A DNA stretch of 42,767 nucleotides from Gammaproteobacteria bacterium. Lineage in GTDB: Bacteria; Pseudomonadota; Gammaproteobacteria; Arenicellales; JAANXG01. Each line of letters begins with the position of its first letter. Position 1 is the first letter of the stretch. The DNA lies in NCBI GenBank assembly GCA_024638505.1, contig JAHEKE010000026.1, forward strand, positions 1-42,767, in the 5' to 3' direction. The position numbers and the translations under genes were made by a program. Shown in pieces: positions 25,752 through 34,746 of this stretch. The notes below the pieces were generated by a model. The model did not search any database. It saw only the letters and a program-made list of their open reading frames with translations, and had not been told where the DNA came from.

Positions 25752-26282
25752 TTCTCTCGAGCGAATGAATCAAGGGTCTCTTATCTTTTAGATATCGGTC
25801 ACACTAATCTTGCCATGGTAGCGGGTATAACCGAAAGCAATGATCGCGCACGCAACCGCGTACAGGGGGTAAAGCGAGCGCTTGCCGGTCGGGGGCTCTG
25901 CTTTGCAAATGGCCATTATGATGAATGGCCTTACGAGATCGGTGAGGGCCGCAAAGCGGCAAGCTACCTGCTGGCGGCGGCTACCCCGCCCACGGCGATT
26001 GTATGCGGCAATGACATCCTCGCTTTGGGGGTACTTTTTGAATGTCTTGCTCATGACGTGAAGGTACCGCAAGAGATTTCCATTACAGGATTTGACGGGC
26101 TCGACCTGGCGGGACAGGTCGAGCCACCTCTTACCACCGTGCACGTCCCCTCATTTGAAATGGGGCGCAGATCGGCAGAATACCTGATCGCCCGGCTTAA
26201 CGATAAACCGGCTGTAGACAAGACCAAGCTCGAATCAAACCTAATTATTCGCGGCACCACCGCCCCGCCCCCCGCAGCATGA
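25752..26282 (+). pseudogene. 5'-truncated LacI/GalR-family transcriptional regulator (C-terminal ligand-binding half)
   Basis: The reading frame after a TGA at 25749 carries the second half of a LacI-type periplasmic-binding-like domain. It reads VSYLLDIGHTNLAMVAG, SNDRARNRVQGVKRAL, PTAIVCGNDILALGVLFEC, VPQEISITGFDGLDLAG and PPLTTVHVP. The helix-turn-helix and roughly the first 170 residues are missing. Homology already begins before the first ATG (25815), so this is a remnant rather than a short gene. The stop overlaps the GMC oxidoreductase start as ATGA, suggesting the intact regulator once led the downstream operon. The breakpoint seems to lie near 25750-25776. Confidence 0.82.
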
Positions 26283-27880
26283 CCAGTCACACGTTTGACT
26301 ACATTATTATCGGAGGCGGCACCGCAGGATGCGTGCTGGCCAATCGGTTGAGTGAAAATGGCAAGTTTACGGTTCTGCTGCTGGAAGCGGGCCCCAAAGA
26401 CAGGTATCCGTGGATCCATATCCCCATCGGCTACGCCAAAACCATGTTTAATGAAAACTACAACTGGTGTCTTTACACCGAGCCGGACCCGGGTATGCGT
26501 GGCCGTAAAATATACTGGCCGCGGGGCAAGGTATTGGGCGGCTCCAGCTCAATCAATGGTTTAATATTCATCCGCGGGCAAGCCGAAGATTTTGATCAAT
26601 GGGAGCAGATGGGTAACCCGGGCTGGGGTTGGACCAGCGTCCTGCCGTATTTTATTCGGCTTGAAACAAATCAGCGCGGTGCCAGCAGACTGCGTGGTGC
26701 GGACGGGCCGCTGAGCGTCTCTGACATCCGCGAAAAGGACCGGCTCGCGCAGGCATTTGTCACAGCCTGCAACCAGGCGGGTATACCGGTGAACGATGAC
26801 TTTAACGGCGAGGCGCAGGAAGGCGCTGGTTTTTACCAGTTAACGACAAAACAGGGAAGGCGCTGCAGCACCGCGGTCGCCTATCTGAAACCGGCGCGCA
26901 ACCGATCCAACCTCACCGTCGAGACCACGGCGCGGGTAACCCGGATTGGTTTCCAGCAGAAGCGAGCGCACCAGGTGACTTACGAGCAGAACGGCCAACC
27001 CGGCACGGTAACTGCCGACAAAGAAATATTACTCTGCGCCGGCGCAATCCACTCTCCTCAGCTGCTGCAGCTCTCCGGTGTGGGCGAGGCGAGCCTGCTC
27101 AAGCAGCACGGAATCGAACCCGTTCATAGCCTTGCCGGGGTCGGTAGAAATCTGCAGGATCATCTGCAGGTGAGGGTCATTCACCGCTGTAATAAACCGA
27201 TTACGACCAACGACATTATGAAAAGCCCGCTGCATAAAATGCAAATGGGGATGAAATACTTGCTGTTTCGCAGCGGGCCGCTGTCCATAGGCATCAATCA
27301 AGCGGGCGCATTCATACGATCCTCCACCGCAGTGGACACGCCCGATGTTCAGTTCCATTTTGCCGCGCTGTCGGCTGATCTGCCGGGGGCGCCTTTACAT
27401 GATTTCCCCGGATTTACTTCATCAGTCTGCCAGTTAAGGCCAGAAAGCAGAGGGTACGTCGAGATAAAATCAGCAGACCCCTCACAGCCTCCCGCAATCC
27501 ATCCAAACTACCTGCACACGGAAATCGACGGCAAGACGATTGTTGCCGGTTTGAAGGTGGCGAGAGAAATTGCGCGCTCGCCCGCTCTGCAAGAGTTTAT
27601 AATCGATGAATACATGCCTGGTCCGGCGGTGACCGCAGACGATGAGTTACTGGACTTCGCCCGAGCTGAAGGGGTGACCATTTTCCATCCCACGGGAACC
27701 TGTAAGATGGGCGCTGATTCCACCAGCGTTGTGGATGCCCAGCTGCGCGTGCATGGGCTAAGCGACCTGCGCGTGGTGGATGCTTCGATCATGCCGGCCA
27801 TTACTTCAGGCAACACCAACGCGCCGGTCATCATGATTGCGGAAAAAGCCGCCGATATGATCCTGGCGGATGCGCTTTGA
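26279..27880 (+). CDS. GMC-family FAD oxidoreductase (choline dehydrogenase-like alcohol oxidase)
   Basis: The 533-residue flavoprotein opens with the ADP-binding motif [19 protein letters not shown] (residues 8-26). GMC signature 1 is present ([19 protein letters not shown], around 82-100) and signature 2 around [16 protein letters not shown]. The active-site pair is His470 in FHPTGTC and Asn514 in SGNTNAP, spaced as in choline oxidase. Substrates in this family are alcohols such as choline, long-chain alcohols and polyethylene glycol; none can be chosen from sequence. No Shine-Dalgarno precedes the ATG, which overlaps the stop of the LacI remnant, so translation probably depends on coupling. 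It lies near the phosphonate-type transporter and HAD phosphatase. Confidence 0.9.
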   Translation: MTSHTFDYIIIGGGTAGCVLANRLSENGKFTVLLLEAGPKDRYPWIHIPIGYAKTMFNENYNWCLYTEPDPGMRGRKIYWPRGKVLGGSSSINGLIFIRGQAEDFDQWEQMGNPGWGWTSVLPYFIRLETNQRGASRLRGADGPLSVSDIREKDRLAQAFVTACNQAGIPVNDDFNGEAQEGAGFYQLTTKQGRRCSTAVAYLKPARNRSNLTVETTARVTRIGFQQKRAHQVTYEQNGQPGTVTADKEILLCAGAIHSPQLLQLSGVGEASLLKQHGIEPVHSLAGVGRNLQDHLQVRVIHRCNKPITTNDIMKSPLHKMQMGMKYLLFRSGPLSIGINQAGAFIRSSTAVDTPDVQFHFAALSADLPGAPLHDFPGFTSSVCQLRPESRGYVEIKSADPSQPPAIHPNYLHTEIDGKTIVAGLKVAREIARSPALQEFIIDEYMPGPAVTADDELLDFARAEGVTIFHPTGTCKMGADSTSVVDAQLRVHGLSDLRVVDASIMPAITSGNTNAPVIMIAEKAADMILADAL

Positions 27881-27918
27881 CCTTAGCTGAAACCGCACCC
27901 AGACACCGCGACCACGGA

Positions 27919-28677
27919 CTACTCAAGCGTGCCCAGTTCGTCGATGGATGAGATCAGTGCATCACACCAATCTGACAGCAGATCGGTGGGAGTGGCGCCT
28001 CCAATAACGCCCACCTTTGCCCCAGCTTTAGCCGTATGCGCCATGGACAAGTCATTTACCGTGTCACCTACCATCATGATTTCTTCAACGCTCACCGAGC
28101 AGCGTGCACCAATCTGCTGCAGCACCTCCGCCGAGGGTTTCTGCGGAAGATCATCATCTCCGCAGAATATTACGTCGAAGCGATCGGCAATGTTCAACAT
28201 GCGCAACATCTTCAGAGTCGATATGCGGTTATCGGAAGTTGCAATTGCGGTACGGATCCCATACGCGTTCAATCGCTTTATTGATTCCTCTACTGCCCCC
28301 AATGGCTTGACCAGTTCATCAGTTGGATCGCTACACATGTGGGGAGAAAATTTTTCGCAGATGGTTCGCTCTGCGTCAGCCCAAGCCAGACCGTGTTGAT
28401 AAAGAACCGTTGACATCGCCACATCGATTTTATGTAAGGGGGCAATGGCCAATGGTCCGCTGCCGTTGGTGGCGCCGTCGCTTGGGCGATAGCCAAGAGT
28501 TTCGTACAGCCTGCACTCCAGTTGCGCATCGTAGCCCAGTTCATCAAGGACTGCGTTGACCGCAGCGGTCGCCCTGCGCCCCCACATGACGTGGAAATCG
28601 ATCAGGGTTCCATCCTTGTCAAACACGACGAGCTCAACATCAAATTTCTTGCGATTACCGATCTTAACTACCGGCAT
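27919..28677 (-). CDS. HAD-superfamily hydrolase, phosphatase
   Basis: The start at ATG 28677 is preferred because GGGAG lies 8 bases upstream and the product begins just before the first HAD strand; a longer frame to 28800 adds unlikely sequence. The protein is 252 residues. It has motif I LVVFDKDGTLIDFH with the nucleophile/acid Asp pair, motif II in TAIATSDNR, motif III QKPSAEVLQQIG and motif IV MMVGDTVNDLSMA. A helical cap lies between motifs I and II, as in subclass I. It is not a classical phosphonoacetaldehyde hydrolase, which has a different N-terminal motif and a Schiff-base Lys. It is divergent from the transporter genes and convergent with the GMC gene. Confidence 0.85.
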   Translation of the reverse strand: MPVVKIGNRKKFDVELVVFDKDGTLIDFHVMWGRRATAAVNAVLDELGYDAQLECRLYETLGYRPSDGATNGSGPLAIAPLHKIDVAMSTVLYQHGLAWADAERTICEKFSPHMCSDPTDELVKPLGAVEESIKRLNAYGIRTAIATSDNRISTLKMLRMLNIADRFDVIFCGDDDLPQKPSAEVLQQIGARCSVSVEEIMMVGDTVNDLSMAHTAKAGAKVGVIGGATPTDLLSDWCDALISSIDELGTLE

Positions 28678-28895
28678 GGAGTAAGCTCCCAGACTCTTAA
28701 ATTGTGAACGAGCACTATACAACACTGACCGTTTGATCGTCGCTTGGCGCGAAAGCGCCGCACATCCCTGCTTTGTTTTAGCCGGCCGCATATCCAGCAC
28801 TTAGCCGCGGGGACTTCAGCAGGCCAGTCACGGTAGGCACCTTGTGGTCGAGGCACCGGCGCTCAATTAACCGCTGCCAAATATTGCTATAGGAA

Positions 28896-28924
28896 TAGAC
28901 CGAATCTCCCGGCCATTATAGAAT
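28896..28924 (+). promoter_or_regulatory. Probable promoter of the phosphonate-type transporter operon
   Basis: TAGACC (28896-28901) and TAGAAT (28919-28924) are separated by 17 bases and match sigma-70 hexamers in 4 and 5 positions. The site lies 34 bases before the binding-protein start, with AGAGGAA between them as ribosome binding site. Confidence 0.4.
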
Positions 28925-28957
28925 CATAAAACTACCAACAAGAGGAATATACCAAGC

Positions 28958-30004
28958 ATGAAGACCACAACAAGATACTTAAAGCAGATTGCCGTGACGG
29001 CAGTGAGCGCGCTGGTTGGCCTTGCGTTCTCCGCTTCGGTCGCGACAGCGGAGACGGAGCTCACAGTGTATACGGCAGTTGAAGCGGAGGATTTAAAAAA
29101 ATATGCAGACCGGTTCAATGAGGATCATCCGGATATCAAGATCAAGTGGGTACGCGACTCAACCGGGATCGTAACGGCGAAGCTTCTGGCAGAAAAGGAT
29201 AACCCACAGGCCGATGTCATATGGGGACTGGCAGCGACCAGCCTGCTTTTGATGAAGGGTGAAGGTATGCTGATGCCCTACGCGCCGGCTGGATTGGAAA
29301 ATCTCGATCCAAAGTTCGTCGACAAAGATAATCCGCCGACATGGACCGGGATGGATGCCTGGGTGGCCGCAATCTGTGTCAATACCGTCGAATCAGAAAA
29401 GCATGGCCTGCCGATGCCGACTTCCTGGAAGGACCTGACCAAACCGGAATACAAAGGTCATATAGCCATGCCCAATCCTAATTCTTCAGGCACGGGCTTT
29501 CTTGATGTGTCCAGCTGGCTGCAAATATTCGGCGAAGAGGAAGGCTGGGCATTCATGGATGCGCTGCATGAAAACATCGATCACTATACGCACTCCGGCT
29601 CCAAACCCTGCAAACAGGCTGCCCGCGGGGAGGTCGCCATTGGCGTATCGTTCGCTTTCCGCGGGGCCAAATCCAAAGCCGAGGGGGCGCCACTCGAGAT
29701 CATTATTCCGGCTGAAGGTATTGGCTGGGATATGGAAGCGACCGCAATCGTAAATGGTACGAAAAACCTCGAAGCGGCGAAAACCCTGGTGGACTGGTCT
29801 ATCTCGGAGAAAGCCAACAAAATGTACAACGAGGGCTATGCCGTAATCGGCATGCAGGAGTTGGCCAAGCCGGTGGAACACTTTCCGGATAACATCCCTC
29901 AGGCCATGATCGATAACGATTTCGAGTGGGCTGCAAGTAACCGCAAGAAGATTCTGGCCGAGTGGCAAAAACGCTACGATTCGAAGTCTGAGCCTAAGAG
30001 CTGA
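28958..30004 (+). CDS. aepX: ABC transporter substrate-binding protein, 2-aminoethylphosphonate type
   Basis: The 348-residue periplasmic protein has a signal peptide (basic start MKTTTRYLKQ, hydrophobic core, cleavage near residue 31 after SVATA). The mature part reads ETELTVYTAVEAEDLKKYAD, and the rest follows the Fbp/spermidine-type class of binding proteins (IKIKWVRDSTGIVTAKLLAE, QADVIWGLAATSLL, YEGHIAMP-like YKGHIAMPNPNSSGTG). It resembles the family annotated as putative 2-aminoethylphosphonate binding proteins (PhnS2/AepX). A strong terminator follows it, and the ATPase and permease lie further along, so it should be made in excess over the membrane parts. The ligand could be another phosphonate or phosphate ester. 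Confidence 0.85.
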   Translation: MKTTTRYLKQIAVTAVSALVGLAFSASVATAETELTVYTAVEAEDLKKYADRFNEDHPDIKIKWVRDSTGIVTAKLLAEKDNPQADVIWGLAATSLLLMKGEGMLMPYAPAGLENLDPKFVDKDNPPTWTGMDAWVAAICVNTVESEKHGLPMPTSWKDLTKPEYKGHIAMPNPNSSGTGFLDVSSWLQIFGEEEGWAFMDALHENIDHYTHSGSKPCKQAARGEVAIGVSFAFRGAKSKAEGAPLEIIIPAEGIGWDMEATAIVNGTKNLEAAKTLVDWSISEKANKMYNEGYAVIGMQELAKPVEHFPDNIPQAMIDNDFEWAASNRKKILAEWQKRYDSKSEPKS

Positions 30005-30024
30005 GACGCTCTGCTGAAACCTTG

Positions 30025-30057
30025 AGCCGGCTGTCGCTATGTCAGCCGGCTTTTTTT
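30025..30057 (+). terminator. Intrinsic terminator after the binding protein gene
   Basis: A perfect 9-bp stem AGCCGGCTG (30025-30033)/CAGCCGGCT (30043-30051) with a 9-base loop runs straight into seven T residues. It lies 20 bases after the stop codon. Because the ATPase and permease genes follow on the same strand, it probably works as a partial terminator setting expression ratios, or the downstream genes have their own promoter. Confidence 0.88.
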
Positions 30058-30239
30058 ATTACCGCCTGCGATAGTCAGGCAAATGTTTTTGCCGGCCGAT
30101 GAAATAGAATAATCGCAGGCGACGGCATTCAAGCGGGAAAACGGCGCTGTCATGGTCGAACCTATCCACCGAGCGGGTACAACCATGCGAAAAAAGTGTT
30201 AAGGTAATGAACACCTAAAATCCCTAGGTTCCTTAAGTG

Positions 30240-31349
30240 ATGGAAAAAAGCACAGCGAGTAAGCATGCCGCTTCGCAGCCGCCTTATCTCCGCATCATTG
30301 ACCTCACCAAGAAGTTTGGCCCGTTCACCGCCCTGGACCGGGTTTCACTGGAAATTTTCGATGGCGAGTTCGTTTGCTTTCTTGGCCCGTCCGGCTGCGG
30401 TAAAACGACTCTGCTGCGCGCTATCGCCGGCCTGGATGTGCAAACCTATGGCCGCATCGAGCAGAGCGGCGAGGATGTCTCAGCTTTACCCCCAACCGAG
30501 AGAGACTTTGGAATTGTGTTCCAGTCCTATGCACTGTTTCCCAACATGACCGTCAGTAAAAACATTGCTTACGGTCTGGAGAACCGAAAAAACAGCAAGA
30601 AGGAGATCAAGCAGAGGGTAGCTGAGCTGCTTGAGCTGGTAGGACTGCCCGATCAGGCGCAAAAATACCCTGCCCAGCTTTCAGGCGGACAACAGCAGCG
30701 GATCGCCCTGGCCCGCGCCCTAGCCACCTCGCCGGGGCTGCTGCTGCTGGACGAGCCGCTGTCGGCGCTTGATGCCAAAGTGAGAGTCCACCTGAGGCAC
30801 GAGGTCCGCGCACTGCAGGAACGGCTGGGCGTCACCACCGTCATGGTTACTCACGATCAAGAAGAAGCACTGACCATGGCAGACCGGATCGTAGTCATGA
30901 ACGACGGCGTGATCGAACAGGTGGGGACTCCGCTGGAGGTGTACAGAGAGCCGGCGACGATCTTCGTGGCTGACTTCATCGGCACCATGAACTTCATGCC
31001 CGGTGTGATCGATCGGGCGCATACGGTAACCGTAGGAGGGCAGAATTTACGCTGTAAAGCGGACGGAATGTCCGCAGGCGAGAAGGTTACGGTAGCGGTG
31101 CGGCCTGAGGATATTATTGTACATGAAGCAGGCGGAGACGAAGAAAACGTATTTGAGGTAACGATTTCAGAGGTGGAATTTCTCGGATCCTTCGTCCGGG
31201 CAGACCTTGTCGCTGACCAATTTGCCGAAAATCGAATGCGCGCCGACTTCTCTATTAACTTGATCCGACGTCTGAATATCGAGCAAGGAGCAAACATCTC
31301 GGTAGCCATACCTGCGGAGCGCATTCGAGTTTATCCGGAGATGCAGTAG
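30240..31349 (+). CDS. aepV: ABC transporter ATP-binding protein, 2-aminoethylphosphonate type
   Basis: This nucleotide-binding subunit is about 369 residues from the ATG at 30240; a GTG lies directly before it at 30237. Walker A is FLGPSGCGKTTLL, the Q-loop is VFQSYALFPNM, the ABC signature is LSGGQQQRIALARAL, Walker B is LLLLDEPLSALD and the switch His is in VTHDQEEA. The C-terminal third is a TOBE-type regulatory domain (VAVRPEDIIV). The arrangement is typical of the CUT1/Fbp/potA-like importers annotated as phosphonate type 2 (PhnT2/AepV). The permease gene starts 3 bases after its stop. No good Shine-Dalgarno precedes the start. Confidence 0.88.
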   Translation: MEKSTASKHAASQPPYLRIIDLTKKFGPFTALDRVSLEIFDGEFVCFLGPSGCGKTTLLRAIAGLDVQTYGRIEQSGEDVSALPPTERDFGIVFQSYALFPNMTVSKNIAYGLENRKNSKKEIKQRVAELLELVGLPDQAQKYPAQLSGGQQQRIALARALATSPGLLLLDEPLSALDAKVRVHLRHEVRALQERLGVTTVMVTHDQEEALTMADRIVVMNDGVIEQVGTPLEVYREPATIFVADFIGTMNFMPGVIDRAHTVTVGGQNLRCKADGMSAGEKVTVAVRPEDIIVHEAGGDEENVFEVTISEVEFLGSFVRADLVADQFAENRMRADFSINLIRRLNIEQGANISVAIPAERIRVYPEMQ

Positions 31350-31352
31350 CAG

Positions 31353-33062
31353 ATGTCTGTTGCCGCTGATTCCGCTGTTTACGCTCGGCAGCGCGTCAAG
31401 CCCAAAGCCAGTCGCGATGACTGGCAAATGCGCGCATTCATGCTGGTTATCGCGCTTTATCTATTGCTGGCACTGGCCTTTCCGCTGTATGCCATGCTGT
31501 CAAAAAGCTTTAAAAACGATGACGGAGTATTCATCGGCCTGGCTAATTACGCAGAGTATTTCGGCACACCGGCGCTCAGCTATTCAATCAACAACAGCAT
31601 TTTTATTGCCGTCATAACCACCTTTATTACCGTGCTGCTGGCATTCACCCTGGCCTACGCACTGACCCGAAGCTGCATGCCGTTTAAAGGATTCTTTAAA
31701 TCTGTCGCCATGGTTCCCATTCTTGTGCCGTCCCTGCTTCCAGGCATCGCTCTGGTGTATCTGTTCGGTCGCCAGGGTATGATCCCCTGGCTGCTGTTCG
31801 GTCACGAGATTTACGGCCCGATCGGCATTGTCATAGCCGAGGTGTTTTTCACCCTGCCCCACGCCATTATCATTATAACCACCGCCCTGTCGATCGCCGA
31901 CGCTCGCCTGTACGAATCAGCCGTAGCGCTGCGCGCCAATAAATTCAGAATATTTTTCACCGTCACCCTGCCCGGCGTGCGCTACGGGCTGATAAGCGCA
32001 GGATTTGTCGTGTTTACTCTGACTATTACTGATTTCGGTGCACCAAAAGTTATAGGTGGCGACTTTAACGTGCTGGCAACGGACATCTATAAGCAAGTGA
32101 TTGGGCAGCAAAACTTTGAAATGGGAGCGGTGGTCAGCGTGATCCTGTTGATTCCCGCTGCGGTGGCTTTTGTTGTCGACCGAATGGTCCAAAAAAAACA
32201 GGTTGCGCTTCTCTCGGCGCGAGCGGTGACCCTGCAACCCGATCCACACAAACGCTTTGATATGATCATGCTGGGTTACGCCATTTTAGTCAGCGTCTTC
32301 ATTCTCGGCATGCTTTTGGTCTGCCAATATGCCGCCCTGGTTAAATTTTATCCTTACAACTTAAGCTTAGGGCTCAACAACTACCAGTTTGATTTGATGG
32401 ATGGCGGCGGCTGGGATTCTTACTTTAATTCCATTTACATGGCTAGCTATACGGCGATTTTCGGAACCATAGTGGTATTTACCGGAGCATACATGGTGGA
32501 GAAAGGCCGTGGATTTGACCTGGGAAGAGGCCTGTTTCAGCTTCTGGCGATGATGCCAATGGCGGTGCCGGGCTTGGTCCTCGGTCTGGCTTACATATTC
32601 TTTTTCAACGCGCCGGGTAATCCGCTCAACTTCCTGTATCACAGTATGGCCATACTTGTGATTAGCACGATTACCCATTTCTATACGGTCAGTCACCTGA
32701 CCGCAGTAACCGCTCTCAAGCAGATAGATGCGGAATTCGAAGCGGTATCCGCCTCACTCAAACAGCCTTTTTATAAAACCTTTAGCCGCGTGACGGTTCC
32801 GGTTTGCCTCCCGGCCATTCTGGACATCAGCATTTATCTCTTCGTCAACGCCATGACTACCGTTTCAGCCGTTGTATTCCTATATGGCCCCGATACCACC
32901 CTGGCTTCTGTCGCCGTACTCAATATGGATGACGCCGGTGATATCGCGCCCGCAGCCGCTATGGGCATGATGATTTTTTATACCGCCGCCTCTGTCCGAC
33001 TGCTGCATTATTTTCTGTCTGCCTACCTCGAAAAGCGTACACAGAAATGGCGGATGCGCTAA
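31353..33062 (+). CDS. aepW: ABC transporter permease, fused double domain, 2-aminoethylphosphonate type
   Basis: The 569-residue inner-membrane protein is two binding-protein-dependent permease domains joined in one chain, about 12 membrane helices in all. The first half spans residues 25-285 and the second 305-560. Each half has an EAA-type loop that docks on the ATPase (in LYESAVALRANKFRIFFTV and in EFEAVSASLKQPFYKTFSRV). This fused layout is characteristic of the PhnU2/AepW family and ferric-type permeases. It starts 3 bases after the ATPase stop, so the two are one unit. The gene ends 25 bases from the convergent methyltransferase. Confidence 0.88.
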   Translation: MSVAADSAVYARQRVKPKASRDDWQMRAFMLVIALYLLLALAFPLYAMLSKSFKNDDGVFIGLANYAEYFGTPALSYSINNSIFIAVITTFITVLLAFTLAYALTRSCMPFKGFFKSVAMVPILVPSLLPGIALVYLFGRQGMIPWLLFGHEIYGPIGIVIAEVFFTLPHAIIIITTALSIADARLYESAVALRANKFRIFFTVTLPGVRYGLISAGFVVFTLTITDFGAPKVIGGDFNVLATDIYKQVIGQQNFEMGAVVSVILLIPAAVAFVVDRMVQKKQVALLSARAVTLQPDPHKRFDMIMLGYAILVSVFILGMLLVCQYAALVKFYPYNLSLGLNNYQFDLMDGGGWDSYFNSIYMASYTAIFGTIVVFTGAYMVEKGRGFDLGRGLFQLLAMMPMAVPGLVLGLAYIFFFNAPGNPLNFLYHSMAILVISTITHFYTVSHLTAVTALKQIDAEFEAVSASLKQPFYKTFSRVTVPVCLPAILDISIYLFVNAMTTVSAVVFLYGPDTTLASVAVLNMDDAGDIAPAAAMGMMIFYTAASVRLLHYFLSAYLEKRTQKWRMR

Positions 33063-33087
33063 TCGATAAGCACTGGACCGACACCGG

Positions 33088-33918
33088 CTATTTTCTGCGT
33101 GCATGGACAAAGGTCATCTGACCGACACCGGCTCTGGCAAGATCACAGCGCTGCACAAAGCGATCCAGTTCACCCGTTTGATCAAGCTCCGTTAAACGCT
33201 GCTTTATCTTCTGCATCTGCCGTGCTGGAACAGTACTCCAGATGGAGTCGCCGCTGCGCCAGACCGCGTCTAAAGGTCCACGCGCATTAAAATATTCCTC
33301 CCCCTGCATTAATGCATCCAGTGGAACGATCCTGCCGCCATAAGCAAAACCGCTGCGCTCAAGCAAACGCTCAAGAACAGCCAGGGGAACATGCCGCTGC
33401 TGCATGCGGCTAACCTGATCAGGAATCAATTCACCATACCAGAAACCCTGCGCCAGCTGCTCATGGGAACAAATATTAATGACTATGACGCCGTCCGGTT
33501 TAAGGACGCGCGCGCACTCTGCAAGGACGGCGCAGGTGGTTGGATAGCCGGATTGTGGGTCTTCATCCAGGTGATGCAGGACCTGGTTAATCATGATTCC
33601 ATCGAACTGCTGTGAGTTGAAGGGAAGCCGCTCGATAACCGACTGATGAAACTCTACGCGGTTCTGTTGCTGCGCACTAAATTTGGAGCGTGCCCGAGCC
33701 AGCATGGTGGCATTCGCATCAACTGCCGTGATGCGCCTTACGATGTCAATCAGCGCGTGGGAATAGTTGGCGGTACCACATCCCGCATCCAGTAAAGACT
33801 GCTGCGCGAGCGGGACGGGGGATTGCGACAGGCAGCCAGTGACAATTTCCAGTCCCGCAGGCACGCGTGTCTGATCATAGGCGTGGGCGCTGCGGTCATA
33901 GTTTTCGTAGCTGCTCAT
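33088..33918 (-). CDS. Class I SAM-dependent methyltransferase
   Basis: The 276-residue protein has a Rossmann methyltransferase core: SAM motif I SLLDAGCGTANYSHAL near residues 41-56, an acidic residue after ITAVDANATML for the ribose, then VIERLPFNSQQFDGIMINQVLHHL and an AECARVLKPDGVIVI helix-strand. This is the UbiE/Methyltransf_11 type. The C-terminal 90 residues are not recognised. It is convergent with the transporter permease and lies upstream of nothing on its own strand except rluB to the right. Substrate unknown. It may act with the transporter, HAD and GMC genes or simply be a neighbour. Confidence 0.82.
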   Translation of the reverse strand: MSSYENYDRSAHAYDQTRVPAGLEIVTGCLSQSPVPLAQQSLLDAGCGTANYSHALIDIVRRITAVDANATMLARARSKFSAQQQNRVEFHQSVIERLPFNSQQFDGIMINQVLHHLDEDPQSGYPTTCAVLAECARVLKPDGVIVINICSHEQLAQGFWYGELIPDQVSRMQQRHVPLAVLERLLERSGFAYGGRIVPLDALMQGEEYFNARGPLDAVWRSGDSIWSTVPARQMQKIKQRLTELDQTGELDRFVQRCDLARAGVGQMTFVHARRK

Positions 33919-33987
33919 CGATAATACGCACTATTTAGAAGAGTTCTATAAGTCAAATCTCTGCGAAAGCTGCGGACGGATAGATAG

Positions 33988-34746
33988 TTAAGCAGGCCGT
34001 GACGCAGCAGTAGCAGATTCCATCAAGCGCGCGCGCAGTCGCTGCACAGCCTTGTCCTCTATCTCCCGCCAGTGACCCAACGCTAAGTTAGCAGGCAAGC
34101 TGATCGGGCCAAACCGGATTCGCCTGAGCTGGTTCACCTGGCATCCAACGCTTTCCCACAGGCGTCTCACTTCTCTGTTCCGCCCCTCATTTACCACGAC
34201 CTTAAAGCGCCTATTGCTGCCACCGGCGTGGGACAGTGGTGTGATGGAATTGAACCTAACGGTGTGGCCATCAAGCTTCACTCCTGTGCGCAGTGATTGG
34301 AGCTGCTCCGCGCTTGGCTCGCCCCGGATTCTCACCTGGTATTCACGCTCAAACCCAGACGCTGGGTGCATCAACTTAGCCGCCAGTTCACCATCGTTGG
34401 TAAATAAAAGCAGGCCGGTGGTGTTAATGTCCAGTCGCCCGACAACGACCCACCGACCCCGCAGCGGAGGCAACTGATCGAATACCGTGGCCCTGCCTTG
34501 CGGGTCAGCGCGTGTAGTTACTTCTCCCAGCTGCTTGTGATACATCAGAATACGAGTAGCCGGTTGATGAGTTAATGCAATTCGATCTCCGTCGACTTCG
34601 ATACATGACTGCTGGTCAACGCGTTGTCCAACCGAAGCGGTAACCCCATTCACGCTCACTCGCCCTGCAGAAATCCAATGTTCAATTTGCCGGCGAGAGC
34701 CTAGCCCGGCCCTGGCTAAAACCTTATGAAGTTTCTCGTTCGTCAT
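33988..34746 (-). CDS. rluB: 23S rRNA pseudouridine synthase RluB
   Basis: RluB makes pseudouridine 2605 in 23S rRNA. From the ATG at 34746 the protein is 252 residues and starts MTNEKLHKVLARAGLGSRR, an S4 RNA-binding domain like the E. coli protein; a longer frame to 34860 adds 38 unrelated residues inside scpB. The catalytic Asp is in VGRLDINTTGLLLFTNDG, and FERNYQVR-like FEREYQVRIRGEP and NEGRNREVRRL complete the RsuA-type signature. The gene overlaps the scpB end by 23 bases, matching the conserved scpA-scpB-rluB order. Confidence 0.94.
   Translation of the reverse strand: MTNEKLHKVLARAGLGSRRQIEHWISAGRVSVNGVTASVGQRVDQQSCIEVDGDRIALTHQPATRILMYHKQLGEVTTRADPQGRATVFDQLPPLRGRWVVVGRLDINTTGLLLFTNDGELAAKLMHPASGFEREYQVRIRGEPSAEQLQSLRTGVKLDGHTVRFNSITPLSHAGGSNRRFKVVVNEGRNREVRRLWESVGCQVNQLRRIRFGPISLPANLALGHWREIEDKAVQRLRARLMESATAASRPA

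Noticed and set aside
27919-28677. HAD protein as phosphonoacetaldehyde hydrolase
   Set aside because: Motif I is VVFDKDGTLIDF rather than the phosphonatase DWAGT type and no Schiff-base Lys context was seen, so only a general phosphatase is called.
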